Assembly (NCBI GenBank): GCA_017416685.1
Contig: JAFQBN010000006.1
Coordinates: 1-40,038, forward strand
Direction of reading: 5' to 3'
From: Oscillospiraceae bacterium
GTDB taxonomy: Bacteria > Bacillota > Clostridia > Oscillospirales > Oscillospiraceae
DNA: 40,038 nt
In this document: positions 17,760 to 25,269 of the stretch, in pieces
Layout of the letters: the number at the start of each line of letters is the position of its first letter
Position numbering within the stretch: the first letter of the stretch is position 1
Translations under genes and position numbers: made by a program
The notes under the pieces: model-generated
Database searches by the model: none
Told to the model about the DNA's origin: nothing
The model's input: only the letters and a program-made list of their open reading frames with translations

Positions 17760-19400
17760 TTACTTAGCCAGCAGGGTGGTGAAGTTTTCCAGGTTCTTGC
17801 ACAACTCCATCATCAGGCGGGAAGCGGGAGCGCCGTCCACGGCGCGGTGATCGTAAGTGAGGGACAGGGCCATGGCGGGGTACAGCTCGATGCCGTTGGC
17901 GCCCATGCGGGGACGCTGCACGGTGGTACACACGCCGATGATACCGGTCTGGGGAGGATTGATAACGGGGGTGAAGGACTCAACGCCGAAGCCGCCCAGG
18001 TTGGACACGGTGAAGGAAGCACCGGTCAGCTTGTCGGGGCTGATAGCGCCGGTACGGCAGGCGCCGGCCAGCTCCTTGACTTCCTTGGAGATCTCCAGCA
18101 GGCTCTTCTGGTCGGCGTTGAAGATGGTGGGGACCATCAGGCCGCGGGGGGTGTCAACGGCCACGCCCAGGTGAACGTGCTTGAACAGGCGGATGTTGTT
18201 GTCATCCAGCATGTGAGCGTTCAGGTCGGGGCAGGACAGCACGGTGCGGGACACGGCGTACAGAATGATGTCGCCCAGAGTGATGCCCGCATAGTCGTCG
18301 CCGGCGGCCTTGAGCAGCTTGCGGTAGGCCATGATGGCGGAAGCGTCGAAAGAGAAGTTGTGGGTCAGCTGAGCCATGCCGGACAGAGACTCCTTCATGG
18401 ACTTGCTGATGGCGCGGCGGATGCCGGAGAACTTCACGTCCTCGTACTCCACCTCGGGAGCAGCAGCGGCAGCGGCGGCAGCCACAGGAGCAGCGGCGGC
18501 AGCGGGAGCGGCCTCCGCAGCGGCGGTGGCGGGAACGCCCTCCTCCATCAGGCGGCGGACATCGCGCTCGATGATGCGGCCGTTGGGGCCGGTGCCGGAA
18601 GCCAGAGCGGCGTCAACACCGGCGCGCTCGGCCAGCTTCTTGGCCCGGGGAGAGACGGGAGCGCCGGCCACGGCGGCGGCAGCCACAGGAGCGGCAGCGG
18701 CCACGGGAGCAGCGGCAGCAGCAGGAGCGGCCTCCACGGCCACGGGGGCGGCAGCGGCAGCGCCGGGACGCAGGCTGGCGGTGTCGTCGCCCTTGTTGCC
18801 GATGGCGCAGACGTTCTCCAGACAGGTCACCTCTTCGCCGTCGCCGAAGAAGATCTCCAGCAGCTCGCCCTCGGCAGTGGACTCGCACTCGAAGTTGGCC
18901 TTGTCGGTTTCATAAGTAAAGAGGATGTCGCCGATCTTGATCTGGTCGCCGACCTTCTTCTGCCAGGAGCCGATGATGCAGCTCTCCACGCTGATGCCGG
19001 CCTTGGGCATGATGACAGCGGCGGCAACGGGGCCGGTGGGAGCGGCGGGGGCGGGGGCAGCAGCAGGAGCAGCGGCGGGAGCGGGGGCAGCAGCGGGAGC
19101 GGGAGCAGCCTCTGCGGCGGGGGCGGCAGCACCGCCGGGACGCAGGGCGGAGCAATCCTCACCCTTGGCACCGATGGCGCAGACGTTCTCGAGGCAGGGC
19201 ACCTCGTCGCCGTCGTTGAAGAAGATCTCCAGCAGTTCACCTTCGGCGGTGGACTCGCACTCGAAGCTGGACTTATCGGTCTCGTAGGAGAAGAGGATAT
19301 CGCCGACCTTGATCTGGTCGCCGACCTTCTTCTGCCAGGAGCCGATGATGCAGCTTTCCACGCTGATGCCGGACTTGGGCATGATTACTGCGTTAGCCAT
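17760..19400 (-). CDS. 2-oxo acid dehydrogenase E2 with two lipoyl domains
   Basis: E2 is the structural core and acyltransferase of the complex. The order in this 546-residue protein is: lipoyl domain 1 (about 1-82, lipoyl Lys43 in ETDKS), Ala/Pro linker, lipoyl domain 2 (about 126-207, Lys167 in ETDKA), linker, peripheral-subunit-binding domain (about 249-285, SPRAKKLAERAGVDAAL), Ala-rich linker, and catalytic domain (about 315-546) ending with the active-site DHRAVDG. The start MANAVIMPKSG is preceded by AAGGAGG. Pyruvate dehydrogenase and acetoin dehydrogenase E2s look alike here, so the acyl group is not certain. It is the first gene after the promoter at 19437-19465. Confidence 0.94.
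   Translation of the reverse strand: MANAVIMPKSGISVESCIIGSWQKKVGDQIKVGDILFSYETDKSSFECESTAEGELLEIFFNDGDEVPCLENVCAIGAKGEDCSALRPGGAAAPAAEAAPAPAAAPAPAAAPAAAPAPAAPTGPVAAAVIMPKAGISVESCIIGSWQKKVGDQIKIGDILFTYETDKANFECESTAEGELLEIFFGDGEEVTCLENVCAIGNKGDDTASLRPGAAAAAPVAVEAAPAAAAAPVAAAAPVAAAAVAGAPVSPRAKKLAERAGVDAALASGTGPNGRIIERDVRRLMEEGVPATAAAEAAPAAAAAPVAAAAAAAAPEVEYEDVKFSGIRRAISKSMKESLSGMAQLTHNFSFDASAIMAYRKLLKAAGDDYAGITLGDIILYAVSRTVLSCPDLNAHMLDDNNIRLFKHVHLGVAVDTPRGLMVPTIFNADQKSLLEISKEVKELAGACRTGAISPDKLTGASFTVSNLGGFGVESFTPVINPPQTGIIGVCTTVQRPRMGANGIELYPAMALSLTYDHRAVDGAPASRLMMELCKNLENFTTLLAK
18783..19391 (-). repeat. Internal tandem duplication of the lipoyl domain
   Basis: Two copies of the lipoyl-domain coding sequence (19155-19391 and 18783-19019) encode about 79 residues each and are roughly 85% identical in protein, differing by changes such as DKSSF/DKANF. 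They point to a fairly recent or homogenised duplication within the E2 gene. The linkers between and after them are Ala/Pro codon repeats rich in GCAGCGG-type DNA on the plus strand. Confidence 0.85.
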
Positions 19401-19418
19401 AGAGATAGGCCTCCTTAT

Positions 19419-19455
19419 AAATGTTATAGCTTGTTAATAATAACATTTCGTAACA
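19419..19455. promoter_or_regulatory. Probable DeoR operator at the E2-E3-E1 promoter
   Basis: Four half-sites lie in phase: TGTTA at 19422-19426 and 19432-19436, then TAACA at 19441-19445 and 19451-19455, with spacings of 10, 9 and 10 bp. They include the inverted repeat AAATGTTAT/ATAACATTT (19419-19427 and 19440-19448) and cover the -10 box and spacer of the promoter. The same pentamer recurs before the neighbouring deoR-type gene. Confidence 0.65.
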
Positions 19456-19465
19456 TATTCGTCAA
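19437..19465 (-). promoter_or_regulatory. Promoter of the E2-E3-E1 operon
   Basis: On the minus strand there is TTGACG (19460-19465), a 17-bp spacer and TATTAT (19437-19442), about 37 bp before the E2 start codon. It is overlapped by phased TGTTA/TAACA repeats, so a repressor bound there would block polymerase. Confidence 0.78.
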
Positions 19466-19483
19466 TAGCTATTTACACAATAA

Positions 19484-19535
19484 ATATAAAAAACCCGCGA
19501 TTTTCTCCGTCAGAACAGAAAAAACCGCGGGTTTT
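19484..19535 (-). terminator. Terminator of the DeoR-family regulator gene
   Basis: A 10-bp perfect stem (19490-19499 and 19526-19535) with a large 26-nt loop is followed on the minus strand by TTTTTTATATTTA. It separates the regulator from the E2 promoter. Confidence 0.75.
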
Positions 19536-19543
19536 CGGGTCGC

Positions 19544-20293
19544 TCACAACAGGATCACACCGGCATCGGCGGCGGCCTGGGCAAAGGGGTCGGGCAGGGG
19601 GGCGTCGGAGATGATGTAGTCGGCATCCTCCAGATGGGCGAAGGTGTAGGGCATCAGGCGGCTGAGCTTGGCCCGGTCGCACATGATGACGCTGGTGCGG
19701 GCCTTTTGAATGAGCATGTGCTTGACCAGCATATCGCCCTCGGTGCCGCAGGTGAAGCCGGCCTCCACCGAGCAGCCGGACACGCCCAGAAAGGCAAGGT
19801 CGACGTTGATTTTTTCCAGCATTTCCAAGGTGTTCTGCCCGGAAAGAGCCAGATTCTTGCGGTTGATAGTGCCGCAGCACAGGGTGACGGTGGGATTGTG
19901 CAGGTGGCACAGCTCCAGAGCGATGGAGGGGCCGGTGGTAAAGATGTTCAGATTGATGTCGGGCAGGGCGCGGGCCAGCACGAGATTGGTGGTGCTGGCA
20001 TCCAGAAACACCGAGCTGTTGGGCTGGATCAGGTCCAGCGCCTTTTTGGCAATGGTGGTCTTGCCGATGTTGTTCTCCTGCAGACGCACATCAAAGCCGG
20101 GGTCGCCGGCATGGCGGACCGAGCGGGCACCGCCCCGCACCTTGACCACAGCGCCGCGGTCTTCCAGCGCCTGCAGGTCCCGGTGGATGGTCATCAAGGA
20201 CACCTCGGGACACAGCTGCTGCAGCTGCTTGATGGTGACCACATTGTGCCGCTCTATGAAGTTAAGGATAAGCTCCTGACGAACGTGATTCAT
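19544..20293 (-). CDS. DeoR-family transcriptional regulator
   Basis: The protein has an N-terminal DeoR/GlpR helix-turn-helix (HNVVTIKQLQQLCPEVSLMTIHRDLQALEDRG) and the C-terminal sugar-phosphate-sensing fold with DASTTNLVLARALP and the later GVSGCSVEAGFTCGTEGD. I place the start at 20293 because GGAGG lies 5 bp before it; the ATG at 20305 is an alternative adding four residues. It is immediately upstream of, and in the same direction as, the dehydrogenase complex genes. Its own promoter shares TAACA repeats with theirs, so it probably represses both. The effector is likely a phosphorylated sugar or related metabolite; this is inference from the family. Confidence 0.92.
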   Translation of the reverse strand: MNHVRQELILNFIERHNVVTIKQLQQLCPEVSLMTIHRDLQALEDRGAVVKVRGGARSVRHAGDPGFDVRLQENNIGKTTIAKKALDLIQPNSSVFLDASTTNLVLARALPDINLNIFTTGPSIALELCHLHNPTVTLCCGTINRKNLALSGQNTLEMLEKINVDLAFLGVSGCSVEAGFTCGTEGDMLVKHMLIQKARTSVIMCDRAKLSRLMPYTFAHLEDADYIISDAPLPDPFAQAAADAGVILL

Positions 20294-20323
20294 AGTTGCC
20301 TCCATGTGATTTTCCTAAAAACA

Positions 20324-20359
20324 TAACAGGAATATAACACAACTTAACATCAAAGTCAA
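20324..20359 (-). promoter_or_regulatory. deoR-type gene promoter with phased operator half-sites
   Basis: On the minus strand there is TTGACT (20354-20359), a 17-bp spacer and TATATT (20331-20336). The plus strand reads TAACA at 20324-20328, 20335-20339 and 20345-20349, spaced 11 and 10 bp, covering the core promoter. The arrangement suggests autoregulation by the gene product. Further upstream, ATCATGAT occurs twice (20378-20385, 20389-20396), 11 bp apart. Confidence 0.7.
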
Positions 20360-20437
20360 CACTTTATTTCATTTTTTATCATGATTTTATCATGATGACA
20401 CAATATTTTGGGTGGACAAGACGGAGCTGCCACAAAA

Positions 20438-20468
20438 AACACCCGCCTGTCATACACAGGCGGGTGTT
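20438..20468 (-). terminator. lexA terminator
   Basis: A 13-bp perfect stem (20438-20450 and 20456-20468) with a 5-nt loop is followed on the minus strand by a T-run. It lies 15 bp beyond the lexA stop codon. Confidence 0.9.
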
Positions 20469-20482
20469 AAATAAAACATGGA

Positions 20483-21091
20483 TCAATAGCGGCGCACCAC
20501 GGCCACCACCTTGCCCAAAATCTGGGCATAGGTACCGTCGATAGGTTGATAGTCGGGGTTTTCGGGCAGCAGCCAGGTTTTGCCGTTGCGGCGGTCAAGG
20601 GTCTTGACCGTCGCTTCGTCCTCCAGCAGGGCAACCACGATTTCGCCGTTGCGGGCATCCTGCTGGCGGTGGACAACCACCAGATCGTCGGGCAGAATGC
20701 CGGCGTTCAGCATGGACTCGCCCCGGACGCACAGGGCGAAATGCTCGCCCTCCATGCCGTTGGTATCAAAGGTGAGATATTCCTCCACACTCTCCTGAGC
20801 CAGAATGGGGGAGCCGGCGGCCACGTTGCCCACCACAGGCACGCGGTTTTCGTGACCGTCCATTTCCTCGGCAACGGCTTGGTCGTGCATGGAGATGGCG
20901 CGGGTCTTGCCGGCGGCCTTGGAAATCACGCCGGCCTCTTCCAGTCCCTTCAGGTGGAAGTGGACGGTGGAGGGGGAACTCAGGCCGACTGCCTCGCCGA
21001 TTTCGCGCACCGAGGGGGGATAGCCGTGTTCAGACTGAAAGGCGCGGATGTAGTCGTAGATCTGCTGCTGCTTGTTGGTGAGTTTTTTCAT
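20483..21091 (-). CDS. lexA: SOS repressor LexA
   Basis: LexA represses DNA-damage genes and cleaves itself when RecA filaments form. The 202-residue protein starts MKKLTNKQQQIYDYIRAF, with the winged-helix DNA-binding domain (YPPSVREIGEAVGLSSPSTV). It has the self-cleavage Ala92-Gly93 (NVAAGSP) and the catalytic pair Ser126 (RGESM) and Lys163 (TVKTL). The start at 21091 follows AAAGGAG; an in-frame extension to 21163 would swallow the promoter. Two operator-like boxes overlap its promoter, indicating the usual autorepression. Confidence 0.96.
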   Translation of the reverse strand: MKKLTNKQQQIYDYIRAFQSEHGYPPSVREIGEAVGLSSPSTVHFHLKGLEEAGVISKAAGKTRAISMHDQAVAEEMDGHENRVPVVGNVAAGSPILAQESVEEYLTFDTNGMEGEHFALCVRGESMLNAGILPDDLVVVHRQQDARNGEIVVALLEDEATVKTLDRRNGKTWLLPENPDYQPIDGTYAQILGKVVAVVRRY

Positions 21092-21116
21092 GGGGAGGAC
21101 TCCTTTCGCGCACACC

Positions 21117-21131
21117 CAAACAGATGTTTTA
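21117..21131. promoter_or_regulatory. LexA box 1
   Basis: CAAACAGATGTTTTA has the AAC-N4-GTT core and spacing of the Gram-positive LexA operator (CGAAC-N4-GTTCG). It lies just downstream of the lexA -10 box, over the expected transcription start. Confidence 0.65.
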
Positions 21132-21134
21132 TTA

Positions 21135-21163
21135 AATATACCACATTGCGCCGGAAAAGTCAA
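21135..21163 (-). promoter_or_regulatory. lexA: lexA promoter
   Basis: On the minus strand there is TTGACT (21158-21163), a 17-bp spacer and TATATT (21135-21140). LexA box 2 overlaps the -35 and box 1 lies at the transcription start. Confidence 0.75.
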
Positions 21164-21175
21164 ACGGATGTTCTA
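21161..21175. promoter_or_regulatory. LexA box 2
   Basis: CAAACGGATGTTCTA matches box 1 at 13 of 15 positions and is closer to the consensus (AAC-GGAT-GTTC). It overlaps the lexA -35 and lies 44 bp (about four helical turns) from box 1, also upstream of the divergent ABC exporter promoter. Confidence 0.7.
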
Positions 21176-21213
21176 ATAAAATGAAAACTTTTTTTGAACA
21201 GGCAAAAAGTGGC

Positions 21214-21241
21214 TTGTACTTCCATGCGGGCGCGATATAAT
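21214..21241 (+). promoter_or_regulatory. Promoter of the ABC exporter operon
   Basis: TTGTAC (21214-21219), a 16-bp spacer and a perfect TATAAT (21236-21241). The start point near 21248 excludes the ATG at 21246 as a start codon and supports the GTG at 21282. Confidence 0.72.
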
Positions 21242-21281
21242 TAGAATGTTGAATTATGTGTTGTTAGGAGGTGGTGAGAGC

Positions 21282-23021
21282 GTGCTTTCCCTGTTTCTCA
21301 CCCATTTGAAAGGATTGAAGAAAGAGGCCATCAAGTCGCCTGTATACATCCTTGCCGAGGTCGTGCTGGAGCTGCTGCTGCCCCTCGTCATGTCCGAGAT
21401 CGTGGATGTGGCCATCCCGGCGGGGGATACCAACCGCATTTTCGTACTGGGCGGACTGATGGTGGTCATCGCGTTGGCGGCGATGACCTGCGGTGTGCTG
21501 AGCGCCAAATATGCCACCTACGCCAGTCAGGGGTTTGGCGCCAATCTGCGGCAGGCGCTGTTTGACAAGGTGCAGGAGTTCTCCTTTGCGGATATCGACC
21601 GGTTTTCCTCTGCATCTCTCATTACCCGCATGACCAACGATGTCAACGCCCTGACTATGATGCTGAACATGAGCCTGCGCATGCTGTTCCGGGCGCCGGC
21701 CATGCTGCTGTTTGCCCTGTGCATCAGCTTTTCCATCAATGCGAAGCTGGCCTGCATCCTGCTGATCATTGTACCCGTTATGGGCGCGGCGATCGGTACG
21801 GTCATGAAGATCTGCGGTCGGCTGTTCGGCATCATGCAGCAGCGCATCGACGCCATGAACAACACCCTGCAGGAAAATCTGGTAGCGGTACGGGTGGTCA
21901 AGGCTTTTGTCCGTCAGGGCCACGAGAAGAAAAAGTTCAACAAGGCCAACGAGGACCTGATGCATGCGGGTTTGAACGTTGGTATGCGGGTGATCGCCAT
22001 CTCCCCCATTATGACGGTGGCCATGAACGTGGCCACGGTGGGCGTACTGTACATCGGTGGCCGGATGGTCATGGGCGGCACTTTCCTGCTGGGCGATCTG
22101 CAGGCGGTGCTGAACTATGTGTCTCAGGTGCTGATGAGCGTGATGATGGTGGCTATGGCGCTGCTGCATCTGGCCCGCTCTCAGGCCTGCGCCAAACGTA
22201 TCCGGGAGGTACTCAGTGCTGTTCCATCCGTCCGGGATGACGAGGATGCCGCGGAGCGGGAACTGCCCCGGGCCAAGGGGTGCGTTGAGTTCCGGGACGT
22301 GAGCTTCCGCTATGTGGAGGGCGGCACCGGCGATGACGTATTGAAGAATATCAGCTTTACGGTGCAGCCGGGCAGCTTCGTAGCCATTGTGGGCGGCACC
22401 GGTACGGGTAAGTCCTCTCTGGTCAACCTGATCCCCCGTTTTTACGACGTGACCGGTGGTGCGGTGCTGCTGGACGGTCTGGACGTGCGGCGTTACCCGC
22501 TGGAGCAGCTGCGCAGCCGCATTGGCATGGTGCTGCAGAACAACGTGCTGTTCACCGGCAGCATCCGGGAGAACCTGCTGTGGGGCAAAGAGGATGCCAC
22601 CGAGGAGGAACTGATCCGGGCCGCCAGGGATGCACAGGCCTACGATTTCATCATGGCCCTGCCAGAAGGATTTGACACCCAGCTGACCCAGGGCGGCACC
22701 AACGTGTCCGGCGGTCAGCGCCAGCGGCTTTGTATCGCCCGGGCCATGCTGCGCAAACCGGCAGTGCTGATCTTGGATGACTCCACCTCCGCTGTGGACT
22801 CCGCCACCGAAGCAGCCATCCGGGAGAGCTTTGCAAACAATTTGAAGGATACCACCGTCATCATCATTGCCCAGCGCATCTCGTCCGTGCGTTATGCCGA
22901 CGAGATCCTGGTACTGGATGACGACCATATCGCCGCCCGGGGCAGCCATGAGCAGCTGATGGCGGAAAGTGAGATTTATCAGGAGATCTATCGTTCTCAG
23001 CAGGAAGGGGTGGGTGAATAA
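21282..23021 (+). CDS. ABC exporter, first half-transporter with degenerate catalytic site
   Basis: This 579-residue protein fuses a six-helix exporter membrane domain (about 1-310) with an ATPase domain. The ATPase has Walker A GGTGTGKSS (371-379), Q-loop VLQNN, signature NVSGGQRQRL (474-483) and Walker B LILDD. The residue after Walker B is Asp500 where the catalytic Glu is expected, the hallmark of the inactive site in heterodimeric exporters such as BmrC/BmrD. The GTG at 21282 was chosen because TAGGAGGTG lies just upstream and the earlier ATG coincides with the transcription start. It pairs with the next gene, whose ATG overlaps this stop. Substrate is unknown (drug, lipid or peptide). 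Confidence 0.92.
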   Translation: MLSLFLTHLKGLKKEAIKSPVYILAEVVLELLLPLVMSEIVDVAIPAGDTNRIFVLGGLMVVIALAAMTCGVLSAKYATYASQGFGANLRQALFDKVQEFSFADIDRFSSASLITRMTNDVNALTMMLNMSLRMLFRAPAMLLFALCISFSINAKLACILLIIVPVMGAAIGTVMKICGRLFGIMQQRIDAMNNTLQENLVAVRVVKAFVRQGHEKKKFNKANEDLMHAGLNVGMRVIAISPIMTVAMNVATVGVLYIGGRMVMGGTFLLGDLQAVLNYVSQVLMSVMMVAMALLHLARSQACAKRIREVLSAVPSVRDDEDAAERELPRAKGCVEFRDVSFRYVEGGTGDDVLKNISFTVQPGSFVAIVGGTGTGKSSLVNLIPRFYDVTGGAVLLDGLDVRRYPLEQLRSRIGMVLQNNVLFTGSIRENLLWGKEDATEEELIRAARDAQAYDFIMALPEGFDTQLTQGGTNVSGGQRQRLCIARAMLRKPAVLILDDSTSAVDSATEAAIRESFANNLKDTTVIIIAQRISSVRYADEILVLDDDHIAARGSHEQLMAESEIYQEIYRSQQEGVGE

Positions 23022-25222
23022 TGGCAGGACCTGCTCGTGTTTCCGGCCCCGGCGGCCCCGGAGGTCACGGCCCCGGCGGGCGCGGCGCCCGGGGCGGCTA
23101 CCAGAAGCCCAGACATGTGGGCGCCACCATCCTGCGCCTGTCCCGTTATGCGCTGAAAAGCCTTGTGATGCTGGTGCTGGCGCTGGTCTGCTTGGGGGCA
23201 TCGGTGGCCTCCAATCTGGGCGGCACCTATATGCTGCGCGGCATCATCAATGACTTCGTCTGGTCCGGCTGCCGGGACTTCGGCGGAATGGCCCGGGCCA
23301 TCGTGGTACTGGCGCTGATCTACCTTGTGGGTGTGTTTGCCACCTACGGGCAGGCGGCGGCTATGGTGCGCCTTGCCCAGCGCGGCGTGAAGCAGCTGCG
23401 GCAGGAGCTGTTTGAAAAGCTGCAGAAGCTGCCCCTGTCCTTCTTTGACCAACACCCCCACGGAGAACTGATGAGCCGCTTTGTCAACGACGCGGACAAC
23501 GTGCAGATGGCGCTGGAGCAGAGCCTTGTGTCTCTGCTGTCCAGCTGCCTGATGTTCGTGGGTCTGGTGGTTTTGATGGTGGTCATCAACTGGAGGCTGT
23601 TTCTGGTCACCGGACTTCTGCTGTGCGTAATGATGGGACTGATCAGGATGCTGGGCGGCCGCAGCCGCAACTATTACCGCCAGCAGCAGAAGCATCTGGG
23701 CGCTATGAACGGCGATATTCAGGAGATCATCGAGGGACTGAAGGTGGTCAAGGCCTTTACCCATGAGAAAAGCGCCAAGGCTGAGTTCAGTACCCTGAAT
23801 ACCAACTACCGGGATGCGGCCCGCAAGGCGCATTTCTACTCCATCATGATCATGCCTGTGTCCGGCAACATGATGAACATCAGCTATGCCCTGACTGCCG
23901 CTTTCGGCGGACTGCTGGCGGTGCTGAGCGGATTTGATCTGGGCGGTCTGGTGGTGTATCTCAACTACTCCAAACAGGTGGGCCAGCCCCTGAACCAGAT
24001 TTCCCAGCAGCTGTCCACCATTCTGTCCGCTCTGGCGGGTGCCGAGCGCATCTTCGCAGTTATGGACACCGAACCGGAGGCGGACGCAGGTCAGGTCACC
24101 CTGACCCAGGCACAGAAGGATGCCAACGGGACCCTGTCTGTCAGCTGTGATGGCAAGCGTACCGGCGTGTGGGCCTGGCGGGTACCCCGCAGCAGCCGCA
24201 TGGCCCTTGTCCCGGTGCTTGCGGAGGGGGACGATCTGGTTGAGCTGGGTCAGGCCCTGCGTGACCGGGACGGCGCGCTGCACCTGCTGCCCCCCCATCA
24301 GGACAGTGAGCAGGGTATTTGGGTCCGGGTGGAGCCGGACGGCAGCCTGACCGAAATTGCCGACATGACCCAACTGGTACATCATGGTTGGGCATGGAAG
24401 TACGTCGGCTGGGATGGCAGCATGGGGCTGCACCAGATCCGGGGCAGCGTGCGCAATGTGCCCGGAGAGGACTACTACCTCACCGAGTTGAAGGGCGCGG
24501 TGCGATTTACCAACGTGGATTTCTCCTATGTGGAGGGCAAGCGCATCCTGCACGACGTGTCGGTCTACGCCAACCCCGGACAGAAGATCGCCTTTGTAGG
24601 CTCTACCGGCGCGGGCAAGACCACCATCACCAACCTCATCAACCGCTTCTATGAAATTGAGGGCGGGCAGATCACCTACGACGGCATCGACGTGCGGGAT
24701 ATCTGCAAGGAGGACCTGCGCCGGTCTCTCGGTGCAGTGCTGCAGGACACCCACCTGTTTACCGGCACTATTATGGACAATATCCGGTACGGCAGGCTGG
24801 ATGCCACCGACGAGGAGTGCATCGCCGCAGCCAAAAGTGCCAACGCCCACTCCTTCATCCGCCGTCTGCCTCAGGGGTATGACACCATGGTCACCGGAGA
24901 CGGTGCCAATCTCTCCCAGGGTCAGCGCCAGCTGCTGGCCATTGCCCGGGCGGCTGTGGCTGACCCGCCGGTGATGATTCTGGACGAGGCCACCTCCTCC
25001 ATCGACACCCGCACCGAGGCCCTCATCCAAAAGGGCATGGACACTCTGATGGAGGGGCGGACGGTCTTTGTCATCGCCCACCGCCTGTCTACCGTGCGCA
25101 ACGCCAACTGCATCGTGGTCATCGAGAAAGGCAAAATCGAGGAAAAGGGCGACCATGAACAGCTGCTTGCCCGGCAGGGCCGGTACTACCGCCTCTACAC
25201 CGGACAGTTCCAGCTGGATTAA
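23021..25222 (+). CDS. ABC exporter, second half-transporter with ~120-residue insertion
   Basis: At 733 residues this subunit is some 110-130 longer than usual. Residues 1-30 are Gly/Pro/Arg-rich. The membrane domain spans about 36-340. Residues about 352-487 form an extra soluble segment with repeated Trp and Gly (VWAWRVPRSS, GIWVRVEPDG, HHGWAWKYVGWDG) where relatives have a short linker. The ATPase domain follows, with Walker A GSTGAGKTT (527-535), signature NLSQGQRQ and a complete Walker B VMILDEATSSID with catalytic Glu. It therefore supplies the active ATP site of the heterodimer. Start ATG overlaps the previous stop by 1 bp. The insertion is in frame with no sign of a frameshift. Confidence 0.92.
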   Translation: MAGPARVSGPGGPGGHGPGGRGARGGYQKPRHVGATILRLSRYALKSLVMLVLALVCLGASVASNLGGTYMLRGIINDFVWSGCRDFGGMARAIVVLALIYLVGVFATYGQAAAMVRLAQRGVKQLRQELFEKLQKLPLSFFDQHPHGELMSRFVNDADNVQMALEQSLVSLLSSCLMFVGLVVLMVVINWRLFLVTGLLLCVMMGLIRMLGGRSRNYYRQQQKHLGAMNGDIQEIIEGLKVVKAFTHEKSAKAEFSTLNTNYRDAARKAHFYSIMIMPVSGNMMNISYALTAAFGGLLAVLSGFDLGGLVVYLNYSKQVGQPLNQISQQLSTILSALAGAERIFAVMDTEPEADAGQVTLTQAQKDANGTLSVSCDGKRTGVWAWRVPRSSRMALVPVLAEGDDLVELGQALRDRDGALHLLPPHQDSEQGIWVRVEPDGSLTEIADMTQLVHHGWAWKYVGWDGSMGLHQIRGSVRNVPGEDYYLTELKGAVRFTNVDFSYVEGKRILHDVSVYANPGQKIAFVGSTGAGKTTITNLINRFYEIEGGQITYDGIDVRDICKEDLRRSLGAVLQDTHLFTGTIMDNIRYGRLDATDEECIAAAKSANAHSFIRRLPQGYDTMVTGDGANLSQGQRQLLAIARAAVADPPVMILDEATSSIDTRTEALIQKGMDTLMEGRTVFVIAHRLSTVRNANCIVVIEKGKIEEKGDHEQLLARQGRYYRLYTGQFQLD

Positions 25223-25226
25223 ACAA

Positions 25227-25257
25227 AAAACCCGACCTGCACAGCAGGTCGGGTTTT
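25227..25257. terminator. Bidirectional terminator of ABC exporter and dCMP deaminase genes
   Basis: A 14-bp perfect stem (25227-25240 and 25244-25257) with a 3-nt loop has A- and T-runs on both sides and lies between convergent genes. Confidence 0.9.
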
Positions 25258-25269
25258 GATTTGGGCGGA

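Noticed and set aside
18430-19140. Short repeated GC-rich units that look like a repeat array
   Set aside because: They are Ala/Pro linker codons of E2 in frame, not CRISPR repeats or satellite DNA.
16380-19619. A 1079-codon plus-strand open frame antisense to E3 and E2
   Set aside because: It mirrors real genes with catalytic motifs on the other strand. Its Gly/His/Leu/Val-rich composition is the shadow of GC-biased codons, and it has no ribosome binding site or motif.
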